A DNA stretch of 64,000 bases from Pestalotiopsis fici W106-1 (GCF_000516985.1 NW_006917099.1:2124685-2188684); one strand, 5' to 3'; shown: positions 48,061 to 59,728, counted from the stretch's first letter. The notes: generated by a model not told the origin, from the letters alone. Translations and numbers: made by a program.

Positions 48061-50685
48061 GTCGTTGTCGAACCAAACCATCCAGCCCAGGAGGTTGAGA
48101 TGCTGTTCACCGACTGAATATTATGATACCCACCAACACATCTCCCCAAAAAAGGGTCGAGAGATGTTCAAAAGCTCGTCTGGCACTTGCCCACGACTAC
48201 TAATGCCTCGCACCATTTACCTCCGAGTGCATCGAGAAAATAGTAAAACAGTATATAAAAGAAACTTTGGTGATTTGATTTGTCAAATCATTCACCATGG
48301 GATAAAAAAAAATAATCAAGATATCTCGTCTCAAAACTATTCTCTATTCTCTGCTGCCATGTGATGAATTTTTTTTTCTCTCACAATTTTGGCCTCTTGT
48401 TCGTATACAACAAACATTATCCGCACAAGCCGGCTGCTGCACTTTTTCAGATATCCAACAAGACGTACGTACTTCTGCTGAGCAGGATTGATATTGATGG
48501 ATACACATGGTTGCGAGCGGTACGTACTATTGTAAAACATGGCAAGTGACGAAATGCCGTGCATCTGCATCAATTTGCCCAAGAAAAAAAAGACTACGAG
48601 TACGTACCTTTTTTCCTTTTTCTCCTCTCTTTTCTTTCTGGGTACGTACCTACTTGACATACAAATGGAAAGTCGACGACTAGACTAGCGAACGGCGGGC
48701 GGAGCCAAGTGCAGCACAACCCCTACCTCCAGCCTCCCAGCCTCGGTTCCAGCCCAAAGGGTCAAGAATTGAAAAAAGAATGCCAAGACTGGCATACCCC
48801 TGCTGGTTGGGACGCACAGTTCAGAATATGCTCAGACTGCTTGCTCAGTTACAAGGTACAAGTCGGCAAAGGAGCCCATGGACGACGGGGTGGGTAGGGG
48901 TGGAACATCCGAGCTCTCTTTTCTCTCCCCCACCCCACAAATTGAACGGGGGCCCGCCCGCTAAGCAAGGGGGGGTCGACAGACGTAATACAGGGGAAGC
49001 AGCAGTCCTCAGTGTCCTCAAAGTCAACTGTTAAGACCCATGGAACAGGGATTAGAACGTTTCCTCCTCCCTGGAAAGACTAAAGTTAGCGCAAACGTGG
49101 GAGCAGACAGGGGTGGGCTCCCATATCTCTTCCATCTCTTCTGTCCTCTCAAATCTCTCTGGCCTAGTGAGGTCCCCCATCCATCCTTTTTCCCCCTCTG
49201 CAGCCAATCGGAGAAAGCCAACATCTTGTCTTTTTTAAAACTGGGCCCCCGCGTCAGATCAGATCAATGCTCGTTTCCATTCCTGATATCGCCGGACTGT
49301 TCAGGTCATGTCACGGGTGTGCAAGTGTACATTGCCCAACTGTGTGTGCATGGTGCTCAGTAGTGTCTTTTCTTCTTCTTCTTTACTCACCTCACCCGCT
49401 ACAAACAGTCTCGATCTGCAAAGCCCCCCAAAGTACTCGACTGGACCTATTATTTGCTCGAGATATAGGCATCATGGTAGACTACTAGCCAGACCACGGT
49501 CTGACCGACAAGCCAGATACATGCACAAGCCACAGAGTGATACATAGTATATCCCGCATCTGACACGATTGTCCTGTGTCTACTACTACTTACTTACTAT
49601 GTATGACCTGAAACCAATCAACATCCATCCATCCTATTCAAACCAGCACCAACCCAGCCTACTGTCAGCAACATGCAGCAGAGCCAGGCGACGGTTTTGA
49701 AAGAAGAAGAAATTCCACACGGGCGTATTCGTACGCTCTTCCCATTTCGAGGCATGAATGCCGCTGATCAGAGTACGAGTTCATCTTGCCGAATCCCCTC
49801 TCCGACACGGGGGTGGGTGCCCCGCGATGAATGATGGATCGTTGTCAATCTTTTTTCCTCCCCCCGTCTGGGTAGGCCATGCTTTAGTAATACCGTAATT
49901 TTTCATGCTACATACAAAGTACTGGCCCGGTTATGTGTAACGAGATCATGGACAATCAATGAATGGCATGACATTGCCGAAACCTGTGATCTTCAAAAAG
50001 CCAAGTGACGAACCACTACCCGATAGCCGTGCTGGATAAACGCCCCGGCATGTCCGGCGCTGCTACTCTATTCGGTAGCATTTTAGGACTCTAGTCCCGC
50101 ACGAGAGAAAACAGACTACATAGTACCTAGTATAGAATGTTTTCGAGTAGTAAAGTGGATTGAAACCATTATCAAATCCGAACCGACACTTGACATGCAA
50201 CCAAAACTACGACGCAAAAGCTGAAATGACTTCATGGCCGTTTGAAGCGAGACTAAAAAGGCAGACACCACCAACTGCAAATGTGAGTGCAGCGGATAGT
50301 CTAGGTTGGAGACAATATGCTTTGATCGACAGCTGCAGCATTGGACACTATGAGATAATACTGGAGGAACATGGTGCTTCTTGATGGAAATTTTTCCAGT
50401 CGTCTGAGCAGCCTGGCAAGCTCTAGTCGGCCGGCCTGAGTCAAACACTGAGCAGCTCTGCCGTCATCGGACGCACCCCACCTCAGAATTTTGAGTGCTT
50501 GGTGGGAGCTTCAAGACAACCCCTCCGAAAAAAAAAAAGTCACTGTAGAGTTGAGGCTGTAGCAGTAGAAACCACAACAAACAGGACAATCAAAACAATA
50601 GTCTAATTCCCCCCCGTCCGTCATAGATCTTGCGTGGAACAGGAGAGAAGGATACTGTCCAGAAACTACACATTTACAATTCACA
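48061..50685. other. 2.6-kb intergenic region
   Basis: Includes the 3' UTR of the preceding gene and the promoter of LYS9. There are repeated GTACGTAC words near 48460-48650. No ORF with recognisable features was found. Confidence 0.45.
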
Positions 50686-52256
50686 ATGGCGTCCCACAAG
50701 TAAGAGAACAACCTTTGCCGACACAGACTGCTCCGATCATTCGGCTTGCTGCCCCGCATCGCCGCTCCTGTCCTTGTATGATACTGACCATGACATTTCC
50801 CCGTATAGGGTGTTGATGCTCGGCGCTGGTTTCGTCACGAGACCTACGCTCGATATCCTGAGTGAGGCGGGTATCCCCGTGACTGTTGGTAAGCACCATT
50901 GCCCTGTCAGCATTGTTTCTTGTTACTCGTACAATCTGCTCACCCTCGTCGAACAGCTTGCAGAACCCTCGAATCTGCAAAGTCGCTGTCGGCCGGTGTC
51001 AAGAATGCCACGCCCATCTCCCTCGACGTGACCAACGACCAAGCCCTCGACGCCGAGGTGGCCAAGCACGACCTGGTCATTAGCTTGATCCCGTACACCT
51101 TTCACGCCACCGTCATCAAGTCGGCCATTCGCCAAAAGAAGCATGTCGTCACCACCAGCTACGTCTCTCCCGCCATGATGGAGCTTGACCAGCAGTGCAA
51201 GGACGCTGGCATCACCGTCATGAACGAGATTGGTCTTGACCCCGGTCTGGACCACTTGTACGCTGTCAAGACCATTGACGAGGTCCACAAGGCCGGCGGC
51301 AAGATCCTCAGCTTCCTCAGCTACTGCGGTGGTCTGCCTGCTCCCGAGGCTTCGGACAACCCTCTGGGCTACAAGTTCTCCTGGTCGCCCCGTGGTGTCC
51401 TGTTGGCATTGAGAAACGCTGCCAAGTACTGGAAGGACGGCAAGGTTGTCGAGGTTGCCGGTCCAGAGTTGATGGCTACTGCCAAGCCCTACTTTATCTA
51501 CCCCGGCTACGCCTTTGTCGCCTACCCCAACAGAGACTCGACTCCCTACAAGGAGCGGTAAGCATTTAAAGATTCCTTGACTGCTTCCATGTTCTAATTC
51601 CAGACAGATACGACATTCCCGAGGCCGAGACCATTATCCGTGGTACTCTGAGATACCAGGGTTTCCCCGAGTTCATCAAGACCCTCGTCGACATTGGCTT
51701 CCTCGAGGACTCTGAGCGCGATATTCTCAAGCAGCCCGTTTCCTGGAAGGAGGCCACCCAGGCTATTCTGGGTGTTTCGGCTTCCAGCCAGGCCGACCTC
51801 GAGGCTTCTCTGCTCTCCAAGGCCTCCTTTGCCTCGGCGGAGGAGAAGCAAAGAATCCTGGGTGGACTTCGGTGGATTGGCATCTTTTCCGATGAAAAGA
51901 TCATCCCCCGCGGCAACCCGCTCGACACTCTGTGCGCCACCCTGGAAAAGAAGATGCAGTTTGAGGAAAACGAGCGTGACTTTGTCATGCTACAGCACCG
52001 CTTTGAAATTGAGAACAAGGACGGCAGCCGCGAGACTAGAACCTCGACTCTCTGCGAGTACGGTGAGCCCAAGGGCTACTCTGCCATGGCCAAGCTTGTC
52101 GGCGTGCCGTGCGCCGTCGCTGTTCAGCAGGTTTTGAACGGCACTCTTTCCGAAAAGGGTGTACTGGCTCCCATGACCCCCAAGATCAACGACCCCTTGA
52201 TGAAGGAGCTCAAGGAAAAGTACGGCATCTACCTGGTTGAAAAGACCGTTTCGTAG
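50686..52256 (+). CDS. LYS9: Saccharopine reductase (saccharopine dehydrogenase, L-glutamate-forming)
   Basis: Four exons: 50686-50699, 50809-50888, 50957-51557, 51608-52256 (447 aa; yeast Lys9 has 446). The 14-nt first exon encodes only MASH plus part of a Lys. The Rossmann motif VLMLGAGFVTRPTLD follows. Later landmarks are VTTSYVSPAMMELDQQCKDA, NEIGLDPGLDHLYA and FLSYCGGLPAPEASDNPLGY, all typical of Lys9. It converts 2-aminoadipate semialdehyde plus glutamate with NADPH to saccharopine, the penultimate step of the alpha-aminoadipate route to lysine, in the cytosol. The GC-rich exons show strong codon bias, consistent with high expression. Confidence 0.95.
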
Positions 52257-52630
52257 GTTGGTGGCGGTATCTCAGTATCGAGCCATCCGTGTGTAATCGA
52301 AAAGTCCATGGCCAATGGGGCATGACAAAAATAATAGATTAGACAAAAGGTAGACAAAAGAGAAATGTGAGACTTGCAGAACAAGAAGACGTGTAAAAAG
52401 AAATTATTCGTGACTGCAAATCCGTGTATAAAAGTCAAGCTGTAGGTACTTTTGCGGTTGTTCCAGGGTCCAACCCAAGAACTTTTTAGCGGGACAGGCC
52501 GTTGCCCGATTTTACTAGTGAAATTCCTAAAGATCTTGGTGCATCTACTCTTGGCCAGCATCAGAATACAATAACGAGGGAAAAGGAATTCAAAACACTT
52601 CAAGTCTTTTACTTTCTTTTCTTGGTAGTC
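52257..52630. other. Intergenic region
   Basis: LYS9 3' UTR and LAS1 promoter. Nothing else recognised. Confidence 0.4.
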
Positions 52631-54120
52631 ATGGTTCAATATATTCATACTCCATGGCGGGACCGGGCCGAACTGCTCAAGGTCCGCCATCAATTCTATC
52701 CAGCACCGCCCAATGCCAACACCATTGCTTCGGTCAAGGGATCGTCTGGAACTACATCATTGCCGGGCACAACGACAATAGTCAGCTTCACCGTGGAAAA
52801 TGCAAAGACGAGGACAGAGACGGACCAGCGACGACAGGCAGTCTCGCGCGTCGCCATGTGGGTGCAGCGAGGTAGCTGTCCGCACATGGTGGAATCCACG
52901 GGCCTGCTCATGGCTGCCGTTCTGGATGACCTCTTGGTGCATGAGGCGCGGAGTGCGAGTTCCGGTGGTCTTGGGGCCGGTAGCACATCTGCTGTAAGGT
53001 TGGCTTATTCAGCTGCCTTTAGTCGGTACGTTCTTGTTCTTCTTGTCTCACTCCCTTTACTCGTTTTGGGACATCATGGTTTGCCTCTCTTGTATCATGG
53101 TGGTTTTTGGCTCTGTTCCTGATTCATCCCGCGTTTTCCGGACGCCTCGTGCTCCTGATGCATAACTATAAGCTTTTGGTCCATCTTGATCAGGTCTCAA
53201 TGGGCACCGGGATGGAAAGAAAGTGAGACATGTACGGCAGGCATGATTCCCAAAACACGGACTCGGGGATGAATATCTCGGGTTTGCTTTTCTCGTCTAT
53301 TGTCTTGCAGATGAAAGACAAATTAGGGCTTGAGCTTTTTTGATCTTCATCCGGTGAACGGACAATTGAGACAGAGGCATGCTCAAAAGTGGTGTCCAAG
53401 TGTCTTGTTTATTACCGCACTGCGTTCATCTGTTCCTCCTTCATCCTTTGTCGAGTTGGTGTCACTAATCTTCCTTCTTTTCCACACCGCAGTTTCGTCA
53501 CGGGGCTGCTGGACAGTCACCAGGATAAGCAAATGAAGCAGAGCATGTATTCGATAGCCAAAACTATCGGCCTGCCCGCCACATTTGTCGAACTCAGACA
53601 TCAGTGCACCCACGAGCAGCTGCCTTCCCTGCTCAAGCTCAGATCGGCGGCCCAAAAGTCATTGATCTGGATATGGGATTATTATTGGAGGCACCTGAGC
53701 GATGATGATTTTGACTCTGGGGCTGGCAGTGGTGGTAATACCGCTGCGGATCATGTCAAGGGCGGAACCTCGTGTAGCGACGTGGTATCGGCGTACCTAC
53801 TTGCTGATGATGTTGGAAAAAAGGGTCTCGAGAAGCGTCTCCATCAATGGGATGAGTCGACTCTGCTTCGGACCCTCGACGAGCTTGGCGAATCTGCAGA
53901 GGATCCGCGATTGCTCTTGCGGTCGTTGCAGTTTTCGCAAGAGATTCTGGATGGCAAGCTGGAAAAGCTGAGCTCGGCCAAGGACAAGAACGAGCAGCAA
54001 CATGTCGATGCACCGCAGCAAGACGTGATGGAGACGCAAAAGCCCAAGGCTGTCCCACAAAGAAAAGGCTGGTCACGATATGAAGGGACATGGAAACCCA
54101 AGCCAATTGGAATAGTATAG
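52631..54120 (+). CDS. LAS1: Las1, pre-rRNA ITS2 endonuclease
   Basis: Exons 52631-53025 and 53493-54120 (340 aa). The start [20 protein letters not shown] is Las1-like. AYSAAFSR joins across the intron to [20 protein letters not shown], the conserved core. The HEPN nuclease motif R-x4-H is RHQCTH (Arg about 167, His about 172), preceded by [10 protein letters not shown]. Las1 cleaves ITS2 of pre-rRNA at C2 in complex with the kinase Grc3, in the nucleolus. The C-terminus ends in a W/R/P-rich segment ([15 protein letters not shown]), which in other fungi contacts Grc3. The 467-bp intron is about nine times the usual size here. The protein is shorter than many fungal Las1 proteins. Confidence 0.9.
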
Positions 54121-54384
54121 GTTTATATAAAGTCAGTAGACGAAACGTGATATTGTCGTGAATAAATCCAACTATACTCAATCGTATACTCTGTAGTATA
54201 GCAGTGCTTCCAACAGCTGCCCACACCTGCTCCATTATTTGCGGATGGGCTGGCAAAAGCCGATAATCCCGGTATGCACGTCATCGCTAATCATGCGAGG
54301 TCAATTACCAACCATTCGATACATTTGGAGCTCTCGAGAGGAGAATATTCCCATTCCCCGACACCACCCGTGATTTGAACTCTG
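54121..54384. other. Short intergenic region
   Basis: LAS1 3' UTR and glyoxalase II promoter. No separate feature seen. Confidence 0.4.
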
Positions 54385-55885
54385 ATGAATCGATTCATGA
54401 GACCTAGAGTGTCGCCGTTCAGCAGACTTGGTACATTCACAGCAGCCGTAAGTCCCACGAGGCAAAAAAGTCTAGTAGCAACCCCCAAGACGTTTACTTG
54501 CCATCAAGGTGTATGCTCATGTCCAATCACGATACAGCTCGCATACTCTCGCGCCATGCATATCCAGTCGATTCCCATGTGTAAGCTTGAGCTGTTTCCC
54601 AACGTCATGGATCAATGAGCTAAGGTTCAACTCTTTCATAGGGGTGGGCAGTAGTGACAACTACGCCTATCTGGTCATTGACGACAAGTCCAAGGATGCC
54701 GTTATTATTGACCCTGCTAATCCCGACGAGTATGGAACCTGATTTCCCTTCTCATGCTCTTGACAGAGGAACAATCATGCTGACAATGCTGATAGAGTTG
54801 CTCCCGTCTTGAAGCAGGCCATTCAGGATGGCAAAATCAACCTGACTGCTATTGTCAATACCCACCAGTAAAAATGACCCATTGTCCGAGTCTCTTTGAT
54901 ATCATGTTGACGCGGGAAACAGCCATTGGGATCATGCGGGAGGAAATAAGCGAATGGTGAGAAATATACCGCGTTGTTCCATATCCAGTACTGACCAAAT
55001 GTAGCTCACAGAACTCGGCAACGAAAAGCTCCCCATTATTGGCGGAAAAGAGTGCGACGGTGTAACCCAGACGCCGCCCAACGGAGATGGATTCAAGCTG
55101 GGCAGCATCTCCGTCAAGGGTCTCTATACCCCGTGTCACACGCAGGACAGCATCTGCTGGTTCATGCAGGACGGCGACGACAAGGTTGTTTTTACGGGTG
55201 ATACCCTCTTTCACGGTGGTACGTAGCCATCCCGAGTTGGCCATTTGTTTTCGTTACAGAGGTGAAAACTAATATTATTGTCACAGGTTGCGGTAGGTTC
55301 TTTGAAGGCAGCGCCTCTGAAATGCACAAGGCTCTAAACAAGACGCTGGCCTCGTTACCCGACGACACCAAGGTCTATGTAAGTCGGCAATCTCCACTAT
55401 CAAAAGGTGCAAGACTGACAAATCATTGCGTGACAGCCTGGCCACGAATATACCAAGGCCAACGTCAAATTCGGCGTCTCTGTATTGCAAAACGAGGCCA
55501 TCAAGAAGCTCCAGTCATATGCCGAGAACAACAAGGAGACGCAGGGCAAATTCACCATTGGTGACGAAAAGGTATCATACTCGGTCGAGAATTCTATATA
55601 TCCACTTGTTAATCATCTCTGTAGGAACACAATGTCTTTATGCGCGTCGAGGCATGTCATGACGAAACTGTACAAGATTGGAAATGCAATCCACTGACCA
55701 GAACAAAAATTAGGACCCCGAAATTCAAAAAGCCACTGGCGAGACGGATCCCGTGGCCGTCATGGCCAAGCTTCGTGAAATGAAGAATAACTTCAAGTGA
55801 GCAAGTATGCACGACATGGTATAGAGGTTCGGACCTATAGAATACTGACTACTTCTCCAGGCCGCCGAGTCTGAGCAAGATTTGA
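54385..55885 (+). CDS. GLO2: Hydroxyacylglutathione hydrolase (glyoxalase II), probable dual targeting
   Basis: Ten exons: 54385-54580, 54642-54729, 54796-54867, 54923-54956, 55005-55218, 55287-55378, 55437-55571, 55625-55651, 55714-55796, 55861-55885. The ATG at 54385 gives 321 aa; the in-frame ATG at 54556 (MHIQSIPMWVGSSDNYAY) gives the standard 264-aa enzyme. The 57-residue extension has many Arg/Lys/Ser/Thr and no acidic residue, like a mitochondrial presequence. The metal-binding motif THHHWDHAGG is assembled across two introns; CHTQDSI, FTGDTLFHGGCG and PGHEYT follow. It hydrolyses S-lactoylglutathione to D-lactate and glutathione. Exon 8 is only 27 nt and its intron has a GC donor (55652). 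If the last intron is not used, translation stops at 55800 with ...NNFK. Confidence 0.9.
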
Positions 55886-56188
55886 GTGCATCAGAGAGTG
55901 CATAGTCTCGGATCCTGACACAGAGCATAATAAACAATATCCAATGCCGAACTCTCTATAAAGAGATGACTAATAAAATGAATATATGAACCTCTTGGAT
56001 GCTTCATCGCCTCTGAACTCGGGCGGTGGTGTTTGATGTGAATTTGTACACCCGTCTGGATGCCTCGGCATGATACGTCCTTACAAACTCGACAGACCTC
56101 GGGCACAAGTAAATGGTACACTCAAGTATTCAATTCATTAGGGTATCTAGAATCAACCAATCGTCATCTTTCTCGTTTACATCATTTC
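55886..56188. other. Convergent 3' intergenic region
   Basis: About 300 bases between convergent stops. No feature recognised. Confidence 0.4.
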
Positions 56189-57325
56189 TCAATCACCACT
56201 AATTTTTGCATGTCTGAAATACTTCATCCCTACCCACGCCGTGACAACCCACACCCAAGCCATGATACACGTTAGAATCATCAAACTTGGATAATACCCT
56301 GTTATAGGCAAGGTTGGATCATCTTCAAGTTCTGGTGGTGCATATGGGGTTGTGCCCACGTCCCAAGCCCAGCTCCATACGCCGAAACAGCTCCCCATTC
56401 CAATCACAAACACGATCCATGTGACAATTAGAATAACCCATCCCCACCATTCCGTCTCGGAATAGTCAAACTCCTCGGGAGGTGCTGGGAGCGGTGATGC
56501 CGTCAGACCCGAGAGAGAAAGTGGTGATTTGGTATGCTTGACCGAGCGTCGTCGTTGTAAAGATAGCGAGGGAGCGCGGGCAGGTTTGAAATAAGATTCG
56601 GACCCCGAAGAGTGACCAGTCAAGCCGGGGCGCAATGGCGATGGAGCATACTGCTTGAGTGATATTCCATCTTCCTCGTCCTCGGTCGACGTGTAGGATA
56701 TTGTCGGGCTCGTGGCTTGGGGTTCTGGCTCCGGTCGAGGCGGCGGTCGCTCAAGTATATCGCTTCGGCGCATGAACCCGTCGACAGACGCGCGTGGTGT
56801 ATTATCGTCGGAAATTCCCAAGCCAATACCGGGAGAATCCATCGAGACTGGGCTGGAGACAATCTCTGCCGCCTCGGCTGCTGCGCCGTCGGTCCCTGTC
56901 TGCACCCCGAGGGCTGGGGTTACTGCTCCGGCGTGGGTCGAGGTATTGTCCATGGGTATGATTGGCCTGAGTTCCCTTCTTTCCCTCTGCATGCCGCGGC
57001 CGAGAAGCGCAACTTTTCTCAGCGAGCCTCTCCGGCGCCGAGTCTTGGCTGGTTGGTGGCCATTACTTTCCGGCGGTGCCAGGGCGCGCGGTGACCGGTG
57101 CAGGGCGTCCTCGGCAACGTCGACGTGTCGCGACTCTTTAAGGTTTGACTTGCTTTCCGTGGTGCGCATGAAGGGAAGCCTGGACAGGATCCCACCGCCG
57201 GAACCGCTTCTCTTTCTGGTTTGCAGAGGTTGTGGTGAGGGCGAGTTACCAGCGGCTCCGGGACTGTTGCTACTGGCAGTCCCGGCGGATGTTGGCCTTG
57301 GTGGAGTTCCTAGAGTGCTCTCCAT
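56189..57325 (-). CDS. Two-pass membrane protein with long disordered N-terminus, function unknown
   Basis: Single exon, 378 aa. Residues 1 to about 285 are Ser/Pro/Arg-rich and disordered, with many SP/TP and RRxS sites (for example QRRRSVKHTKS), suggesting phosphorylation. Two hydrophobic helices follow: WWGWVILIVTWIVFVIGMGS and, after a loop with PYAPPELEDDPTLPITGYYP, SLMILTCIMAWVWVVTAWVG. It ends with a short basic tail (KYFRHAK). The Trp-rich first helix after DYSETEWW is distinctive, and I believe it occurs in many ascomycete hypothetical proteins. No enzymatic domain is visible. It is divergent from the ZRG17-like gene. Confidence 0.82.
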   Translation of the reverse strand: MESTLGTPPRPTSAGTASSNSPGAAGNSPSPQPLQTRKRSGSGGGILSRLPFMRTTESKSNLKESRHVDVAEDALHRSPRALAPPESNGHQPAKTRRRRGSLRKVALLGRGMQRERRELRPIIPMDNTSTHAGAVTPALGVQTGTDGAAAEAAEIVSSPVSMDSPGIGLGISDDNTPRASVDGFMRRSDILERPPPRPEPEPQATSPTISYTSTEDEEDGISLKQYAPSPLRPGLTGHSSGSESYFKPARAPSLSLQRRRSVKHTKSPLSLSGLTASPLPAPPEEFDYSETEWWGWVILIVTWIVFVIGMGSCFGVWSWAWDVGTTPYAPPELEDDPTLPITGYYPSLMILTCIMAWVWVVTAWVGMKYFRHAKISGD

Positions 57326-58177
57326 GACGGTTTACCTTGGCTGTCGATTTGTGGATTAGGGAGGTGGTCCGGCGCCCATTGTGATTTGCAAGTACTAATG
57401 TAGCGTGGTTGGTACTTGTGACCTATGCTGCCTTGGAAGATGGCCAAGATTCCACGGCGAGAATCTAGTCAGTGCTCCTGGCAAGAGTGAATCGCCAGCG
57501 GAATGTCAAAAATCAAAACAATTCATGGCTCAAGGACTGACCAAGAGAAGACGTCTTGAAGCAATGGAACGTTGATGGAGTTGTGCGACTCAACCCCCTG
57601 TACATGGTTTGGCTTTTAGCGTTGCGACAGGCAGGTTCTGGCCGTGTGGAGGGGAGCCGCACGCCCAAATAGCTACTGCCGCCATTGGTTCTAGGCTTTG
57701 ATGCAGCGCCTGGGTCACAAGTCGGCGGAAAGTCAATTGGCAGGACAAACCCAGTGATTTTTTACAGAAGGTACTGGCTTGTGCCGCTGACGCTATCATT
57801 GAGCCAGCAGTGCTTCAAGGAGAGACACCATTTACACATTCAGTGTTCAAATCACCAACCTCATCATCCAAACTCTCTTAATGACAGCAACCACACCTTG
57901 TTACAAGACAGCAGACAAGACATATTCCACCGCGGATAGACAACAACGATTGGTCGCCTTCTGCATTCGTGCTCAACGTGCAGTTCCGAGGTTGCCAAAT
58001 GCCTGTATTGGGCTAAGCGCCAGGTACAAGTCCAGCGAGACAAATGGCTAAATCCTAGCCTAAAGATACTACACTACCGAATACACGGCGTACTGACTAC
58101 GCAGTGGTCCCTGTCCACTCTTTCGCCCACAAGAGGAGGATCTTCCATGATCCCCTCGACGAGCGCGATACACACCA
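57326..58177. promoter_or_regulatory. Shared promoter region of two divergent membrane-protein genes
   Basis: 852 bases between two divergent ATGs. No supported ORF. A zinc-responsive site might be expected for ZRG17, but none was identified with confidence. Confidence 0.45.
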
Positions 58178-59728
58178 ATGGCTCCTGGCAGTCACCGTCC
58201 CCCTCCCATACCCATACCTACCGTCAGCTCTCCTAGCATAGAACTGCTACCATCCTCGCCCGAGCGACCAGACAACAGTCCTGGATCCGGCAAGCGAAGC
58301 AGCCACAAGAGTAATACCAGCGCGCCGCTCTTGCACGTCCCTGACGGACTCTCGGGGCATGATAACGCACCCCAACGTCATCAAGATCTCTTCTACGACC
58401 CAAACCGTCTCTCTCCTGTAGCGCCGACATTCCAGCACAGCCCAGGCCTCTTGTCTCCCACGTTTTCGTCGGACATGGCGTACAATGGCTCATCAGGTCT
58501 CGGTGGCTCCTTTAGCAAGGAGAACACGCCCCCGATTGAGATAACCGCGCCCAATCCATTCAACTTTCAGACGCAAGTTATATCGACATCGCCCGTCAAG
58601 CCCAATGTTGGCCAGCGCCGAGGTCACAGATACAAGCACAGTTCTATATCTGCACAACATCAAATCTTTCTCGAACCACCGCCTCGAGCGCCCTTGGCCT
58701 TGCCTCGCGACCTGCCGATACCCACACTAAAGGAGGCATGGAAATCCATGTCGATTGACCAGCGGCGTCGGCTGTACTGGTGTTGTTGTCACTTGGTGGT
58801 GGCAGTTTCCATCTTTTTATCGGCACACAACTCTCTCGCCATGACCGCTCTATCGCATCTGGTCTTTTTTGATGTCGGCAGCGCCCTGATTGGCGTGGCT
58901 GTGGATGTCCTGGGCAACTTTGAGGTCTGGAAGCGGAGCAGTATCCGTCATCCTTTTGGTTTGGAGCGAGCAGAGGTACTGGCTGGCTTTGCCACGAGCG
59001 TCTTTTTGATATTCGGCGGCTTTGACCTGGTGAGCCACAACCTCAAGCACGTGTTGGAAGGATTGGGCGACCATGAGTCGCATCATCCGGACCCTCACAG
59101 TCATGGACCTCGAGTACAGCCAGGACATTTGGACATTACCAGCCTGGTGGCCATTATTGCAACACTTGTCAGCGCCTATGGCTTGAAGAATCATGGACGA
59201 ATCAGTAGGATCATGCGTACGAGCTATCTGGCAAGCTTGCCGAGCATCTTGTCGAATCCGTTCCATTTCCTGACCTTGTCAACGGCATTCCTCTTGCTGT
59301 TGCTACCCCTCCTCTCCATTCCGATTCACGTTTGGCTGGACAGCACAGTCTGCGGACTGGTGGCCATTTCCATGTTTGGACTCGGAACGAGGCTTGCAAT
59401 TGCCCAGGGTCTCATGTTGCTCATGTCGTACGGCGGACGGTCTAGTGCCTCTGGCAAGCACCAGGACATTGGCGTTGCTGATGTGGTGAGCGAGATTGAG
59501 ACTGAACCAAGTGTCAAGAGAGTCGAGGAGGCTCAGTTTTGGCAGGTACACTATGGTGTTTGCATGGCCAATGTCAAGGTATGCGTACCAAGGGGATGTG
59601 ACGATGGAACATTGAGCAAACTGCGGACACGCATATCCAACCTTGTGCAAAACAGACTTGGAGAGGGCTATGGAAAGGGAAACAGCCTGCGGTGGGAAGT
59701 GAGCTTGCAGACACGAACTGACAAGTAG
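58178..59728 (+). CDS. ZRG17: ZRG17-like cation diffusion facilitator (ER zinc transport subunit)
   Basis: Single exon, 516 aa. A disordered Pro/Ser-rich N-terminus of about 180 residues precedes a CDF membrane domain beginning RRRLYWCCCHLVVAVSIFLS. The family core includes SHLVFFDVGSALIGVAVDVL and RHPFGLERAEVLAGFATSVF, with a His-rich loop (GDHESHHPDPHSHGP). In yeast, Zrg17 pairs with Msc2 (Cis4 in fission yeast) to move zinc into the ER/Golgi lumen. The canonical second HxxxD zinc-site pair in TM5 is not evident (NPFHFLTLSTAF), which fits the non-transporting subunit of such heterodimers. The C-terminal soluble domain (QVHYGVCMANVKVCVP) resembles the CDF cytosolic fold. Confidence 0.88.
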   Translation: MAPGSHRPPPIPIPTVSSPSIELLPSSPERPDNSPGSGKRSSHKSNTSAPLLHVPDGLSGHDNAPQRHQDLFYDPNRLSPVAPTFQHSPGLLSPTFSSDMAYNGSSGLGGSFSKENTPPIEITAPNPFNFQTQVISTSPVKPNVGQRRGHRYKHSSISAQHQIFLEPPPRAPLALPRDLPIPTLKEAWKSMSIDQRRRLYWCCCHLVVAVSIFLSAHNSLAMTALSHLVFFDVGSALIGVAVDVLGNFEVWKRSSIRHPFGLERAEVLAGFATSVFLIFGGFDLVSHNLKHVLEGLGDHESHHPDPHSHGPRVQPGHLDITSLVAIIATLVSAYGLKNHGRISRIMRTSYLASLPSILSNPFHFLTLSTAFLLLLLPLLSIPIHVWLDSTVCGLVAISMFGLGTRLAIAQGLMLLMSYGGRSSASGKHQDIGVADVVSEIETEPSVKRVEEAQFWQVHYGVCMANVKVCVPRGCDDGTLSKLRTRISNLVQNRLGEGYGKGNSLRWEVSLQTRTDK

